DNA of 64,000 nucleotides from an uncultured Pelagibacteraceae bacterium (lineage in GTDB: Bacteria > Pseudomonadota > Alphaproteobacteria > Pelagibacterales > Pelagibacteraceae): assembly GCA_902525935.1 (NCBI GenBank), contig CABZJA010000001.1:1-64000 (forward strand), read 5' to 3'. Every line of letters starts with the position of its first letter. The first letter of the stretch is position 1. The notes beneath the pieces were generated by a model. The model saw nothing but the letters and a program-made list of their open reading frames with translations, did no database searches and was not told the DNA's origin. Positions 22,569 through 32,346 of the stretch are shown here, piece by piece. Made by a program: the position numbers and the translations under genes.

Positions 22569-23561
22569 ATGAATAATAAAAACATACCAAATAAAATTCT
22601 ACATTGGTACGATAATAATAAAAGAATTTTACCTTGGAGAAAAAAAGTTTCTCAGAAGCAAAAAGAATTTTTTACGTTTGTTAGTGAATTTATGTTGCAG
22701 CAAACTCAAGTAAAAACTGTTATTCCTTATTTTGAAAAATTTGTAAAACAAATTCCAACCTTTCAATCATTGGCAGAAGTTGATGAAAAGATCTTAATGA
22801 AACATTGGGAAGGCCTTGGTTATTATTCAAGAGCAAGAAATCTAAAAAAAAGTGCAATTAAAATTCTTAAAGATTTCAATGGTAAGTTGCCAAAATCTTA
22901 TGAAAAGTTAGTACAATTACCAGGTGTTGGTGAATATACATCTAAAGCAATAATGTCTATAGCATTTAACATTAGAACTATCGCTTTAGATGGAAATGTA
23001 GAGAGAATTCTTAAAAGAACTCTATATTTAAAAAAGCAGAATGAAATATCTAAAGATTTTTTAAAAACAAAAATTAATTTTTTTGGACTGTCCGATCGTG
23101 CTAGCGATTACTCACAAGCAATTATGGAAATAGGTGCTTTAATTTGTAAACCAAAAAATCCAATTTGTAATGAATGTCCATTAAGTAAAAATTGTATATC
23201 TTTAAAAAAAAATGATTTTGAGTTAACTAAAATTAATAAAGAAATAAAAACTAAATATTTTGAAGCGACTATCTACAAAAAACAAAATAATTATTTATTG
23301 GTTAAAAATGATAAATTTAAATTTTTAAAAAATATGCCAATTTTTCCTATGACTGAAGTTCGAGAAAGTAAGTATAATTATTCAAATAATAAAAAAATTA
23401 ATATAAAATTATCTAATATGGAAATGAAAATTTTGTTAAATAACTCAAAAAGACCTCCAAAGATTAAAAATAAAATATTAATTAAAAAAGATAAATTAAG
23501 CTCAGAAATAATTCCATCATTTACTAAAAAAATATTTTATACCATCTCAAAATCTGAATGA
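22569..23561 (+). CDS. mutY: A/G-specific adenine glycosylase
   Basis: LPWRKK, EFMLQQTQVKTVIPYFEKF, LPGVGEYTSKAIMSIAF, Fe-S C-X6-C-X2-C-X5-C (CKPKNPICNECPLSKNC). ATG at 22569 preferred over track start 22524. Confidence 0.95.
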   Translation: MNNKNIPNKILHWYDNNKRILPWRKKVSQKQKEFFTFVSEFMLQQTQVKTVIPYFEKFVKQIPTFQSLAEVDEKILMKHWEGLGYYSRARNLKKSAIKILKDFNGKLPKSYEKLVQLPGVGEYTSKAIMSIAFNIRTIALDGNVERILKRTLYLKKQNEISKDFLKTKINFFGLSDRASDYSQAIMEIGALICKPKNPICNECPLSKNCISLKKNDFELTKINKEIKTKYFEATIYKKQNNYLLVKNDKFKFLKNMPIFPMTEVRESKYNYSNNKKINIKLSNMEMKILLNNSKRPPKIKNKILIKKDKLSSEIIPSFTKKIFYTISKSE

Positions 23562-24682
23562 AAAAAGTTGCAATTGTTGGAGCTGGTATATCTGGTTTGT
23601 ATCTTGCAAATGAATTAAACAAAAATACTAAAATAGACTATAAAATCTTTGAAAAAAAAGATTACCTTAATTTAAATGAAGGTTATGGCATTCAACTTTC
23701 AGTTAATAGTATTAATTTGTTGAATAAAATCGGATTTAAAAATATTTCAGCATCAGATGTTTATTATCCAACAAAAGTTAATTTTTTCCAGGCTAATAAT
23801 ATTAAAAAGATTTGTGAAATTGATTTAAAGCAATTCAACAATGTAAACGACCGTTACACAACACTTAAAAGATCAACATTAATAAAGTTTTTAATTGGCA
23901 AAATCCCTGAAGAAAAAATTCAATTTAAAGCCGATATTCAAAATATAGAATATAATGAAAAAATAAAAATTTCTTGGAATAATAAGAATGAAAGTTTCGA
24001 TTATATCGTAATTGCAGATGGTGTTTTTTCAAAATTAAAATCTCAAATATCTAATAATCATTTAAACCCAATTTTTAATGGGAACATTGCTTTAAGGGCG
24101 AATTTAAAACAACATGAAAAAGATAATATTTCTGTATATATGGGGTCAAATTTTCATTATGTAACTTATCCTGTAAATCAAAAACTTGAATACAATTTCG
24201 TTGCTATAATCAAAAAGAAGCTAACTACTAACGAAATTGAAGATAAAAACATTCTTAATTCAGAAACATTTATAAAATCTCTAAAAGACCTTATTTCAAA
24301 AAATTCTATTATAAATTTGGAAAATTTAGTTAACATGAAGTGTTTTCCTGTGTTTGTGAGCAATGGATTACCCACATTAAAATATCAAAATACTTTTTTG
24401 AGTGGAGATGCTTTATTTGCTTTTCCACCTTCTTTTGCACAAGGTGCTTCTCAAAGTATTGAAACAGCAAATGGTATTTTAGAAAATATTACAAATTCAA
24501 ATAATATTTATAAAGATAAGATAAAAAAAATATTACTTGTAAATAAAAGATCTAAACTAAATCATTTTGCCTTCCACTTAACTAATCCAATAATAATATT
24601 AATTAGAAATTTTGTTTTGAAATTTTTATCAAAAAATAAAAAATTTCTAGAGAGCTATCTTGGAAAAATTTATAGAAATTAA
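23558..24682 (+). CDS. FAD-dependent monooxygenase (UbiH/salicylate hydroxylase-like)
   Basis: VAIVGAGISGLYLANEL, YIVIADGVFSKLK, LSGDALFAFPPSFAQGASQSIETA. Confidence 0.88.
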   Translation: MKKVAIVGAGISGLYLANELNKNTKIDYKIFEKKDYLNLNEGYGIQLSVNSINLLNKIGFKNISASDVYYPTKVNFFQANNIKKICEIDLKQFNNVNDRYTTLKRSTLIKFLIGKIPEEKIQFKADIQNIEYNEKIKISWNNKNESFDYIVIADGVFSKLKSQISNNHLNPIFNGNIALRANLKQHEKDNISVYMGSNFHYVTYPVNQKLEYNFVAIIKKKLTTNEIEDKNILNSETFIKSLKDLISKNSIINLENLVNMKCFPVFVSNGLPTLKYQNTFLSGDALFAFPPSFAQGASQSIETANGILENITNSNNIYKDKIKKILLVNKRSKLNHFAFHLTNPIIILIRNFVLKFLSKNKKFLESYLGKIYRN

Positions 24683-25752
24683 TTAGTTGGCCTTAGTCTT
24701 TGCCTCAAATCATCAATTGGTTTGAATGAGTTACCTGATTTATAATACCAAAAAGTCCAACCATTACAGCTTTCAGCACCTAATATTTGTGCAGCAACTT
24801 TATGTATTGATCCTTCTGATTTCCGATATTTTATACTACCATCAATCATAATTTTAGCATTGATTTGCTTTTTTTGATCAAAAATTTCAGTTCCAGGTTT
24901 AATAATTCCTAATTCAACTAAAGATCCAAATGGAACTCTTGGTTTAGATCTATTACTTTTTATAGTATCTAAATATTCATCTTCTATAATTTTTGTATTT
25001 TTAATTCTTTTACTTGCAGCTTCAAAATAGTTTTTTTCTTTTTCTACCCCAAAATAATTTCTACCTAACTTTTTGGAAACTACAGCAGTAGTTCCTGTAC
25101 CAAGAAATGGGTCCAATATTAAATCACCTTTATTAGAGGATGCTAATATAATTCTGTGCAATAAAGACTCTGGCTTTTGTGTTGAGTGAACTTTATTTCC
25201 ATTATTTTTAAGTCTTTCTTTTCCATTACATATAGGTAAATTCCATGTAGATCTCATCTGTAGATCATCGTTTAAACATTTAAGTGATTGATAATTAAAA
25301 GTATATTTTGAGCCTTCACTTTTTGATGCCCATATAAGTGTTTCGTGCGCATTCGTAAAACGTGTTCCTCTAAAATTTGGCATAGGGTTATTTTTGTTCC
25401 AAATCACATCATTTAGTATCCAAAAACCTAAATCTTGCATTTTTGAACCAACTCTAAAAATATTATGATAACTTCCTATGACCCATATAGATCCATCTTT
25501 TTTTAAAATTCTTTTACATTCTTTAAGCCATTGAACTGAAAACTCATCGTAACTTTTAAAACTATCAAATTTATCCCATGCATCGTCTACAGCATCGACT
25601 TTAGATCTATCAGGTCGACTTAATTCTTTTTTCAGTTGAAGGTTGTAAGGTGGATCTGCAAATACCAGATCAAAACTTTCAGCAGGAATTTTTTTTAATT
25701 CCTTAATACTATCTCCATTAATAATTTTATTTTTTATGTCTGAAATGATCAT
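24679..25752 (-). CDS. ccrM: CcrM-type adenine DNA methyltransferase (predicted GANTC)
   Basis: FADPPYNLQL (DPPY), DPFLGTGTTAVVSKKLGRNYFGVE and a C-terminal RAMA-like domain (GSIKYRKSEGSIHKVAAQILGAESCNGWTFWYY). Confidence 0.95.
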   Translation of the reverse strand: MIISDIKNKIINGDSIKELKKIPAESFDLVFADPPYNLQLKKELSRPDRSKVDAVDDAWDKFDSFKSYDEFSVQWLKECKRILKKDGSIWVIGSYHNIFRVGSKMQDLGFWILNDVIWNKNNPMPNFRGTRFTNAHETLIWASKSEGSKYTFNYQSLKCLNDDLQMRSTWNLPICNGKERLKNNGNKVHSTQKPESLLHRIILASSNKGDLILDPFLGTGTTAVVSKKLGRNYFGVEKEKNYFEAASKRIKNTKIIEDEYLDTIKSNRSKPRVPFGSLVELGIIKPGTEIFDQKKQINAKIMIDGSIKYRKSEGSIHKVAAQILGAESCNGWTFWYYKSGNSFKPIDDLRQRLRPTN

Positions 25753-25765
25753 TTTATATTTTTGA

Positions 25766-25794
25766 ATTAGACTCCAGTCAGGTGTCTACGTCAA
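25766..25794 (-). promoter_or_regulatory. Predicted sigma70 promoter of ccrM with GANTC site overlapping the -10
   Basis: Minus strand: TTGACG (25794-25789), 17-nt spacer, TCTAAT (25771-25766). GAGTC/GACTC occupies 25770-25774. ccrM ATG at 25752. Confidence 0.55.
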
Positions 25795-25830
25795 CCTGTG
25801 ATTGAATTTATTGATTGATAATTGTTATGA

Positions 25831-26406
25831 TTATTTTTTAAGACTCAACATCTTGTGTATTGGTCTGAAGGTTTTTCTATGAAATCTAGTCACTCCAAAT
25901 TTTTTAATAGCATTAATATGATCCTTAGTTCCATAACCTGCATTATTGTCCCAGCCGTATTTTTTAAAAGAAAAAGACATCTTTTTCATTAGCTTATCTC
26001 TTTCGACTTTAGCAATAATCGATGCGGCTGAAATTTCAGGAATTTTTTCATCACCTTTTACAATAGTTTTAATAACGTAATTTTTTAAGTCTGGTGGTTT
26101 ATTACCGTCTATTAAAACTTTTTTAGGTTTCAATTTGAGTTTCTTAATTGCTCTTTTCATTGAAAGTAGGCTAGCATTTAAAATATTAATTTTTTCAATT
26201 TCCTTTATTGATGCAGAACCTAACGCCCAAAGTGAATTTTTTTTTATATATTTAGCTAAAGTTTCCCTCTGAATTTTGTTAAGTTTTTTTGAATCTTTAA
26301 GAATTTTTCTATTAATTTCTTTATTTAATATAACAGCAGCTGCATAAACTGGTCCTACAAGGCTTCCTCTTCCAACCTCATCAACCCCAGCAATAATTTT
26401 TTTCAT
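25831..26406 (-). CDS. rnhB: Ribonuclease HII
   Basis: IAGVDEVGRGSLVGPVYAAAVIL, DSKKLNKIQRE, GYGTKDHINAIKKFGVTRFHRKTF. Confidence 0.97.
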   Translation of the reverse strand: MKKIIAGVDEVGRGSLVGPVYAAAVILNKEINRKILKDSKKLNKIQRETLAKYIKKNSLWALGSASIKEIEKINILNASLLSMKRAIKKLKLKPKKVLIDGNKPPDLKNYVIKTIVKGDEKIPEISAASIIAKVERDKLMKKMSFSFKKYGWDNNAGYGTKDHINAIKKFGVTRFHRKTFRPIHKMLSLKK

Positions 26407-26425
26407 ATAAAATATTATTAAAAAT

Positions 26426-27130
26426 TTAAATCTCTAAACCAGTTTCATCCATTTTTTTTCTAATTTCTTTAAGATCGGCCCAAGAATATTTTTTTTGCTC
26501 TGATTGTCTTAGCAGATATGCTGGGTGAAAAGTTATCATTGTTAAATATGTTTTATTATTAATTATTACTTCCTTCCATTTTCCTCTTTCTTTAGAAATT
26601 TTAATTTTATTACTGAAGAGCGCTTCCATTGCTGTGCTTCCCATTAAAATAAGTATTTCTGGATTTATAATCGAAATATGTTTTCTTAAATATTCAGAGT
26701 ATCTATTTATTTCTGTTATTTCAGGTTTTCTGTTATTTGGGGGTCTATAATTTACAACATTAGTTATATACACGTTAGTTCTATCTAAATTAATAGCTTT
26801 CAACATTTTATTTAAAAGCATTCCCGCATCACCAACAAAAGGTTTTCCTAATTCATCTTCTTTTTGTCCAGGTCCTTCACCTACAATCATTATTTTTGAA
26901 GATGAATTTCCATCACTGAAAACAAGATTTTTTGCACTATTTTTTAGTTCACAATCTTCAATTTTTTCTATTTCAACTCTAAGTTTTGCTAATTCTACAG
27001 ATTTTTCCTCATTAGAAACATTATTTTTAAATCTATTTATTGGCTCATCACTAAATTCATACTCAATACCTAGTTCGTTTAATAAATCATTATCAAATAT
27101 GTCATTTTGATTTTTTTCATTTAAAGTCAT
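26426..27130 (-). CDS. Uracil-DNA glycosylase, family 4
   Basis: KIMIVGEGPGQKEDELGKPFVGDAGMLLNKML, VYITNVVNYRPPNNRKP, TFHPAYLLR. Confidence 0.92.
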   Translation of the reverse strand: MTLNEKNQNDIFDNDLLNELGIEYEFSDEPINRFKNNVSNEEKSVELAKLRVEIEKIEDCELKNSAKNLVFSDGNSSSKIMIVGEGPGQKEDELGKPFVGDAGMLLNKMLKAINLDRTNVYITNVVNYRPPNNRKPEITEINRYSEYLRKHISIINPEILILMGSTAMEALFSNKIKISKERGKWKEVIINNKTYLTMITFHPAYLLRQSEQKKYSWADLKEIRKKMDETGLEI

Positions 27131-27140
27131 AAAGTAAAAT

Positions 27141-28820
27141 ATGTTCTTAAAAATTTTTTGTTTTACAATATTAATTCTATATCAAACAAATCTCTATTCA
27201 AAATCAACAAATGAAAAAGAATTCAACCAGAAGTATCTATCAAATTATCTTTCGGCATTATTATCATTTGATAACCAGAAAAATAATGATGCTCTTAAGT
27301 TTTTTGAAAATTCAAAAATATTAATTCAATCACATGATAGTTTTTTGCAAGAATATGTATTTTCTTTACTTTTAGATGGACAGGTTAAAAAAGCAATTAA
27401 ACAGGTAAAATATTCTAATACTTCAATAGGAGGAGATTTTTTTGAGGGAAATTTATTATTACTTTTAGATAGCATTAATAAGAAAAAGTTTAAACAAGCA
27501 GCTTTGAAGCTAAAAAAATTAGAAAAGTTCAAAGAGGACGACTCATACAAATTTATAATTTATTCTAGCTTAAAAAGTTACATTGACCTTTTTATATATA
27601 AAAAATCTGACATTGTTGAGCAATTTGGAAAATTAGATTTGATAAACATGGCTTTTCAAAATTGTTATTTAAATTCCAAAAAAACTGAGACTTATTTTTT
27701 AAATTTAATTAACGATCCTCAAAGTGATTACTCTAGATACACTTTATTTTATTTGAGTAACGAAGTTTCTAATAATGACTTTGCAACAGCTGATAGCTTT
27801 GCCAATACAATAGACCCTTTGAGAAGTAGTTTGCTTATTTCACAAGTAAAAAAATGGATCGATGAAAAAAAATACGAAAAATTAACACAACATTTTTCAT
27901 GTCAAAATGAGAATGATATTTTGGCTGAATTTTTTTTCCTGATATCTAATTTTTATTCGTCTCAAAATAGATTTGATTACTCAAACATATATTTAAATAT
28001 ATCAAATTATTTAAATCCAAAATTTTATTTTAATTTATCTCTAATAGCTGAAAACTATCAGTCTAATAATAATTATGATCTAGCAAAAAAAACTTTTGAA
28101 AAATTTGATGATAAAGACGAAATATTTTTTTGGTATAAAACAAAGAAAATTGCAAGAATTATAGCAGAGGAAGAAAATTATGATGCAAGTTTGAACTATA
28201 TATTAAAAAATCTTGAAAAATTTAATAATAAATCGACAAAGATGATTTATGATTTGGCAAACATTTACAAAAACTTTAAAAAATATGATGAGGCTATAAA
28301 TTATTATACTTTAGCGTTAAAAAATTTGGATAAAGATTCTATGGCTTATGCAGATGTTCTTTATCGCAGAGGTGGAGCGTATGAAAGATTAAAAAATTAT
28401 GATTTGGCAGATAAGGATTTACTAAATTCTATTAAAATTAGACCTGATGAACCGTATACACTTAACTATCTCGCTTATAGCTGGTTAGAAAGAGGATATA
28501 AAATTGAAGAAGCAATAGAAATGTTAAATCAAGCTTACAAAGGGAAAGAAGAAGACCCTTACATAACAGACTCAGTTGGTTGGGGTTACTATTTGACAGG
28601 AAATTATATTGTAGCAGAAAAATATTTAAGAAAAGCTGTTGAATTGTTACCAAGCGATCCTGTTGCAAGTGATCATTATGGAGATGTTCTTTGGCAATTA
28701 AATAGAAAAATTCAAGCTAATTATTTTTGGAAAAGTGCTTTAAATAGCGATGAAGCAGATGAAGAACTAAAAATTAAAGTTAAGGAAAAAATATATAATG
28801 GCTTAAATAATAATTCTTAA
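27141..28820 (+). CDS. TPR-repeat protein, secreted/periplasmic
   Basis: Hydrophobic N-terminus plus repeated TPR motifs (YDEAINYYTLALKNL, AEKYLRKAVELLPSDPVASDHYGDVLWQL). Confidence 0.88.
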   Translation: MFLKIFCFTILILYQTNLYSKSTNEKEFNQKYLSNYLSALLSFDNQKNNDALKFFENSKILIQSHDSFLQEYVFSLLLDGQVKKAIKQVKYSNTSIGGDFFEGNLLLLLDSINKKKFKQAALKLKKLEKFKEDDSYKFIIYSSLKSYIDLFIYKKSDIVEQFGKLDLINMAFQNCYLNSKKTETYFLNLINDPQSDYSRYTLFYLSNEVSNNDFATADSFANTIDPLRSSLLISQVKKWIDEKKYEKLTQHFSCQNENDILAEFFFLISNFYSSQNRFDYSNIYLNISNYLNPKFYFNLSLIAENYQSNNNYDLAKKTFEKFDDKDEIFFWYKTKKIARIIAEEENYDASLNYILKNLEKFNNKSTKMIYDLANIYKNFKKYDEAINYYTLALKNLDKDSMAYADVLYRRGGAYERLKNYDLADKDLLNSIKIRPDEPYTLNYLAYSWLERGYKIEEAIEMLNQAYKGKEEDPYITDSVGWGYYLTGNYIVAEKYLRKAVELLPSDPVASDHYGDVLWQLNRKIQANYFWKSALNSDEADEELKIKVKEKIYNGLNNNS

Positions 28821-29663
28821 ATGAAGTTTCATAAAATAAAATCTTTTGCAAAAGTAAACTTAACATTAAAAATTCTAAATAAATATTCAAATGGTTACCA
28901 TAAAATTGAAAGTTTAATATCTAAGATAAATTTGGCCGATGAGATTTTAATAAAAGAGATAAAAAGTTCAAAAAATAGAATATCGTTTAGTGGGAAATTT
29001 TCCTCAAATATCTCAAATACAAATACAATTTCAAAATTACTAAAAATCTTAAATAAACAAAATTATATTCAAAATAAAAAATTTAATATCAAAGTAAAAA
29101 AAAATATACCCCAGTCCTCTGGTATGGGAGGAGGATCAATGAATGCAGCATCCATTTTGAACTATTTATTTAAAAAAAGAATAATTAAAACTACAAAAAA
29201 TAATTTAATAAAAATTGCTAATAAAGTTGGTTCAGATGTAATTTTGGGTCTTTATGAGAGTCCAATGATACTACAAGGGCAAAATATAAGTAAAATAAAT
29301 AAAAAATTAAATTTTCATTTATTAATAATAAAGCCTAATTTTGGATGCTCTACTAAGATGATTTATGCAAAACACAAAGGATTTTCAAAGAGCCTTTTCA
29401 ATAAATCAAACAAGATTGACAGACAAGATCTATTAAAAGTTTCGAATAACGATTTAGAGAGAGCAGCTTTTAATAAATATCCAATTTTAAGAAAGATCAA
29501 AAGTTACTTGCAAAATTTAGATAATATTTACTTTGCAAATATGACAGGGTCGGGTTCTACTATAATTGGTTATTTTTTAACCAAAAATGCGGCAATAAAA
29601 GCTCAAAAAAAATTAAAAAATAAATATAAAAACTATTGGTGTATTTACTCTAAAACTATATAA
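28821..29663 (+). CDS. ispE: 4-diphosphocytidyl-2-C-methyl-D-erythritol kinase
   Basis: SFAKVNLTLKILNKYSNGYHKIESL, KNIPQSSGMGGGSMNAASIL, MTGSGSTIIGYF. Confidence 0.94.
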   Translation: MKFHKIKSFAKVNLTLKILNKYSNGYHKIESLISKINLADEILIKEIKSSKNRISFSGKFSSNISNTNTISKLLKILNKQNYIQNKKFNIKVKKNIPQSSGMGGGSMNAASILNYLFKKRIIKTTKNNLIKIANKVGSDVILGLYESPMILQGQNISKINKKLNFHLLIIKPNFGCSTKMIYAKHKGFSKSLFNKSNKIDRQDLLKVSNNDLERAAFNKYPILRKIKSYLQNLDNIYFANMTGSGSTIIGYFLTKNAAIKAQKKLKNKYKNYWCIYSKTI

Positions 29664-29695
29664 AGCTTTTTTTTTGTGTTATACGAAAAACATCT

Positions 29696-29770
29696 TGGGG
29701 TGTAGCCAAGTGGTAAGGCAGCGGTTTTTGGTACCGCCATTCCTAGGTTCGAATCCTAGCACCCCAGCCA
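29696..29770 (+). tRNA. tRNA-Gln (anticodon TTG), encoded CCA
   Basis: TGGGGTG...CACCCCA acceptor, GCGGT TTTTGGT ACCGC anticodon stem-loop, CTAGG TTCGAAT CCTAG T-arm, G discriminator + CCA. Confidence 0.96.
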
Positions 29771-29773
29771 TTT

Positions 29774-31045
29774 ATGAAAGCATTACTTAAAAAAATTTTT
29801 CAAAACAAAAAAATTTCAAGCGATAAAGATCTCAAATTTGAAGATTTAAAAAATAATACAGGATTATATAAAATATTTGGTGCAATAAATAAATACAATG
29901 AAACTAGCGAGATTAGATATGTTGGTGGTTGTGTAAGAAAAATTTTAAATGATGAAAAAACAGATGATATCGACCTTGCAACTAATTTAACTCCCGATCA
30001 GGTTAAGCAATGCTTAGATAAAAACCAAATAAAATTTTTTGAAACAGGAATTGAACATGGCACAATCACAGCAGTAATTGATGATCAAAATTTTGAAATT
30101 ACAACATTAAGAAAAGATGTAAAAACAGATGGAAGGCATGCTGTCGTAGAATATACAACTAATTGGAAGGAAGATTCATTAAGGAGAGATTTTTCAATAA
30201 ATTCAATATATTCAGATTTAGAAGGGAATCTGTATGATCCAAATTTTGGTTATAAAGATTTAAATGTTGGAATAATTAAATTTATTGGTGATCCAGAAAC
30301 TAGAATCAAAGAAGATTATTTAAGAATTATTAGATATTTAAGATTTTATACTGAATATAGCAAAATCGATCATGAAATTAATATTATAAAAATCATTAAA
30401 AAAAATATTGAAGGTTTGGGAAAAATATCAAAAGAAAGACAATTCAGTGAATTAAAAAAAATTCTCAAATTGGATAACTTTTTAAAGTTATTTAAAAATA
30501 AAACCTCTTGTGAATTATTTGCATTAATTTTCCCTCAACTAAAAAATTTTAAAAAATTGAGCAAGTTATTAAAATCACAAGAAAAGATATTAAAAAATAA
30601 AAGTTTAAATTTCGTAATTTCTTTTCTTGTAATCGATGAAACCGACAATTCTGACTATTTTGTATATAAATATAATTTACCCAATGATTTAAAAAATAAA
30701 ATTAATTTTCTAAAAAATAATTCGCTCAATAAAGATAGTACTGAAGTTTTTAATAAGAAAGAATTACAAAAAATATTTTATTATGAGGGTAAATCTAGCA
30801 CAATAGATTTAATTGATTTCAATTTGTTATATTTTAAACAAAGTAAAAAACTTTCAGAATTAAAAAATTATTTTGAAAAATTAGATAAACCGGAATTTCC
30901 AATAAAAGCTCAGTTATTAATAAATGATTATGGATTAAAGGAGGGAAGGGAATTGGGTCAAAAATTAAAAAATTTAGAAATGAAATGGATTGAAAATAAT
31001 TTTAATTTATCAAAAAAAGATATGGAAAAAGTTTTATCAAATTAA
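29774..31045 (+). CDS. CCA tRNA nucleotidyltransferase / poly(A) polymerase family
   Basis: [61 protein letters not shown]. Confidence 0.93.
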   Translation: MKALLKKIFQNKKISSDKDLKFEDLKNNTGLYKIFGAINKYNETSEIRYVGGCVRKILNDEKTDDIDLATNLTPDQVKQCLDKNQIKFFETGIEHGTITAVIDDQNFEITTLRKDVKTDGRHAVVEYTTNWKEDSLRRDFSINSIYSDLEGNLYDPNFGYKDLNVGIIKFIGDPETRIKEDYLRIIRYLRFYTEYSKIDHEINIIKIIKKNIEGLGKISKERQFSELKKILKLDNFLKLFKNKTSCELFALIFPQLKNFKKLSKLLKSQEKILKNKSLNFVISFLVIDETDNSDYFVYKYNLPNDLKNKINFLKNNSLNKDSTEVFNKKELQKIFYYEGKSSTIDLIDFNLLYFKQSKKLSELKNYFEKLDKPEFPIKAQLLINDYGLKEGRELGQKLKNLEMKWIENNFNLSKKDMEKVLSN

Positions 31046-31518
31046 ACGTATTTTACGTCTACTATCTCAAAATTTTTTGTCCCTGCTGGTGTATTTATCC
31101 CTACAAGATCCCCTTTGTTTTTACCTATGAGACCTTTTCCTATTGGTGATTGAAAATAAAGAAGCTTTTGTTTTAGATCTGCCTCGTCTTTACCAACAAT
31201 TTTGTAATTTATTTTTTCATTTGTATCTAAATTTTGTAGGTAGACTGTTGATCCAAATATAACTTTTCCATCATTACTAATCTTGGTGATATCAATTACA
31301 TTTGCTCTCGCAATTAAATCCTCAACTTCCTGGATTCTTCCCTCGTTATGTGATTGCTGTTCTTTTGCAGCATGATATTCAGCATTTTCTTTCAAATCTC
31401 CATGTGATCTTGCTTCAGCAATGGCTGCAACAATTTCGGGTCTCTTTTTTTCTTTTAAAAAAATTAATTCACTTTTTAATTTTTCTAATCCTTCAGTAGT
31501 AATTGGTTCTTTATCCAT
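31042..31518 (-). CDS. greA: Transcription elongation factor GreA
   Basis: [51 protein letters not shown]. Confidence 0.98.
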   Translation of the reverse strand: MDKEPITTEGLEKLKSELIFLKEKKRPEIVAAIAEARSHGDLKENAEYHAAKEQQSHNEGRIQEVEDLIARANVIDITKISNDGKVIFGSTVYLQNLDTNEKINYKIVGKDEADLKQKLLYFQSPIGKGLIGKNKGDLVGINTPAGTKNFEIVDVKYV

Positions 31519-31521
31519 AAT

Positions 31522-32346
31522 TTACCATTTAGCTGTTGGTGGTAATGACATGAGTATAGCTTCAACATTTCCACCAGTTTGTAAACCAAATTTTGTCCCC
31601 CTATCATGTAATAAATTAAATTCAACATATCTACCTCTTTTTTTGAATTGGACTTCTTTATCTTTAATTGTCCAATTTAATTTATTTTTTTTCTCAATTA
31701 TTTCATTAGAAATATTTTTAAAACTTATTCCTACTTCTCTAACAAAAGAAAAATCTTTTTCCCAATTATTTTTTTTATAATCAAAAAAAATTCCGCCAAT
31801 ACCTCTCGGCTCTTTCCTATGTGGTAAATAAAAATATTCGTCACACCACTTTTTATATTTTTTATAATAATTTCTGTTGTGTTTATCACATGATTTTTTT
31901 AGTTCTGAATGAAACCAATTTTCTAATTTCTTATCTTTCATACAAGGCGTAACATCCATTCCACCTCCAAACCAACCAAATGAAGTAACTATATATCTTG
32001 TATTAAAATGCATTGCAGGTACATGAGGATTTTTCATATGCATAACAACAGATATTCCAGATGCCCAAAATTTAGAACTCTTTTTAGTGCCTGGAACTTT
32101 ATTTTTAAATTCATTTGAAAATTTTCCATAAACCTCTGAAAAATTTACTCCTACTTTGTCAAAAATTTTACCATTTTCTAAAATTCTGTATTGTCCGCCG
32201 CCTTCATCATTACTTTTACTTCTGTTCCAATTTGTATTTTTAAATCTAGTTTTATTACCTTCTTTTTCCTCTATTTCTCTACAAAGTACTTCTTGCAAAG
32301 TTTTAAACCAATTTTTTGCTAATTTCTTTTTTATGTATTGATCCAT
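31522..32346 (-). CDS. hemF: Oxygen-dependent coproporphyrinogen III oxidase
   Basis: SVVMHMKNPHVPAMHFNTRY, WFGGGMDVTPCM, EPRGIGGIFFD, EFNLLHDRGTKFGLQTGGNVEAILMSLPP. Confidence 0.98.
   Translation of the reverse strand: MDQYIKKKLAKNWFKTLQEVLCREIEEKEGNKTRFKNTNWNRSKSNDEGGGQYRILENGKIFDKVGVNFSEVYGKFSNEFKNKVPGTKKSSKFWASGISVVMHMKNPHVPAMHFNTRYIVTSFGWFGGGMDVTPCMKDKKLENWFHSELKKSCDKHNRNYYKKYKKWCDEYFYLPHRKEPRGIGGIFFDYKKNNWEKDFSFVREVGISFKNISNEIIEKKNKLNWTIKDKEVQFKKRGRYVEFNLLHDRGTKFGLQTGGNVEAILMSLPPTAKW

Noticed and set aside
29664-29695. T10 run after ispE as an intrinsic terminator
   Set aside because: No GC-rich stem precedes it; poly-T runs are common in this AT-rich sequence.
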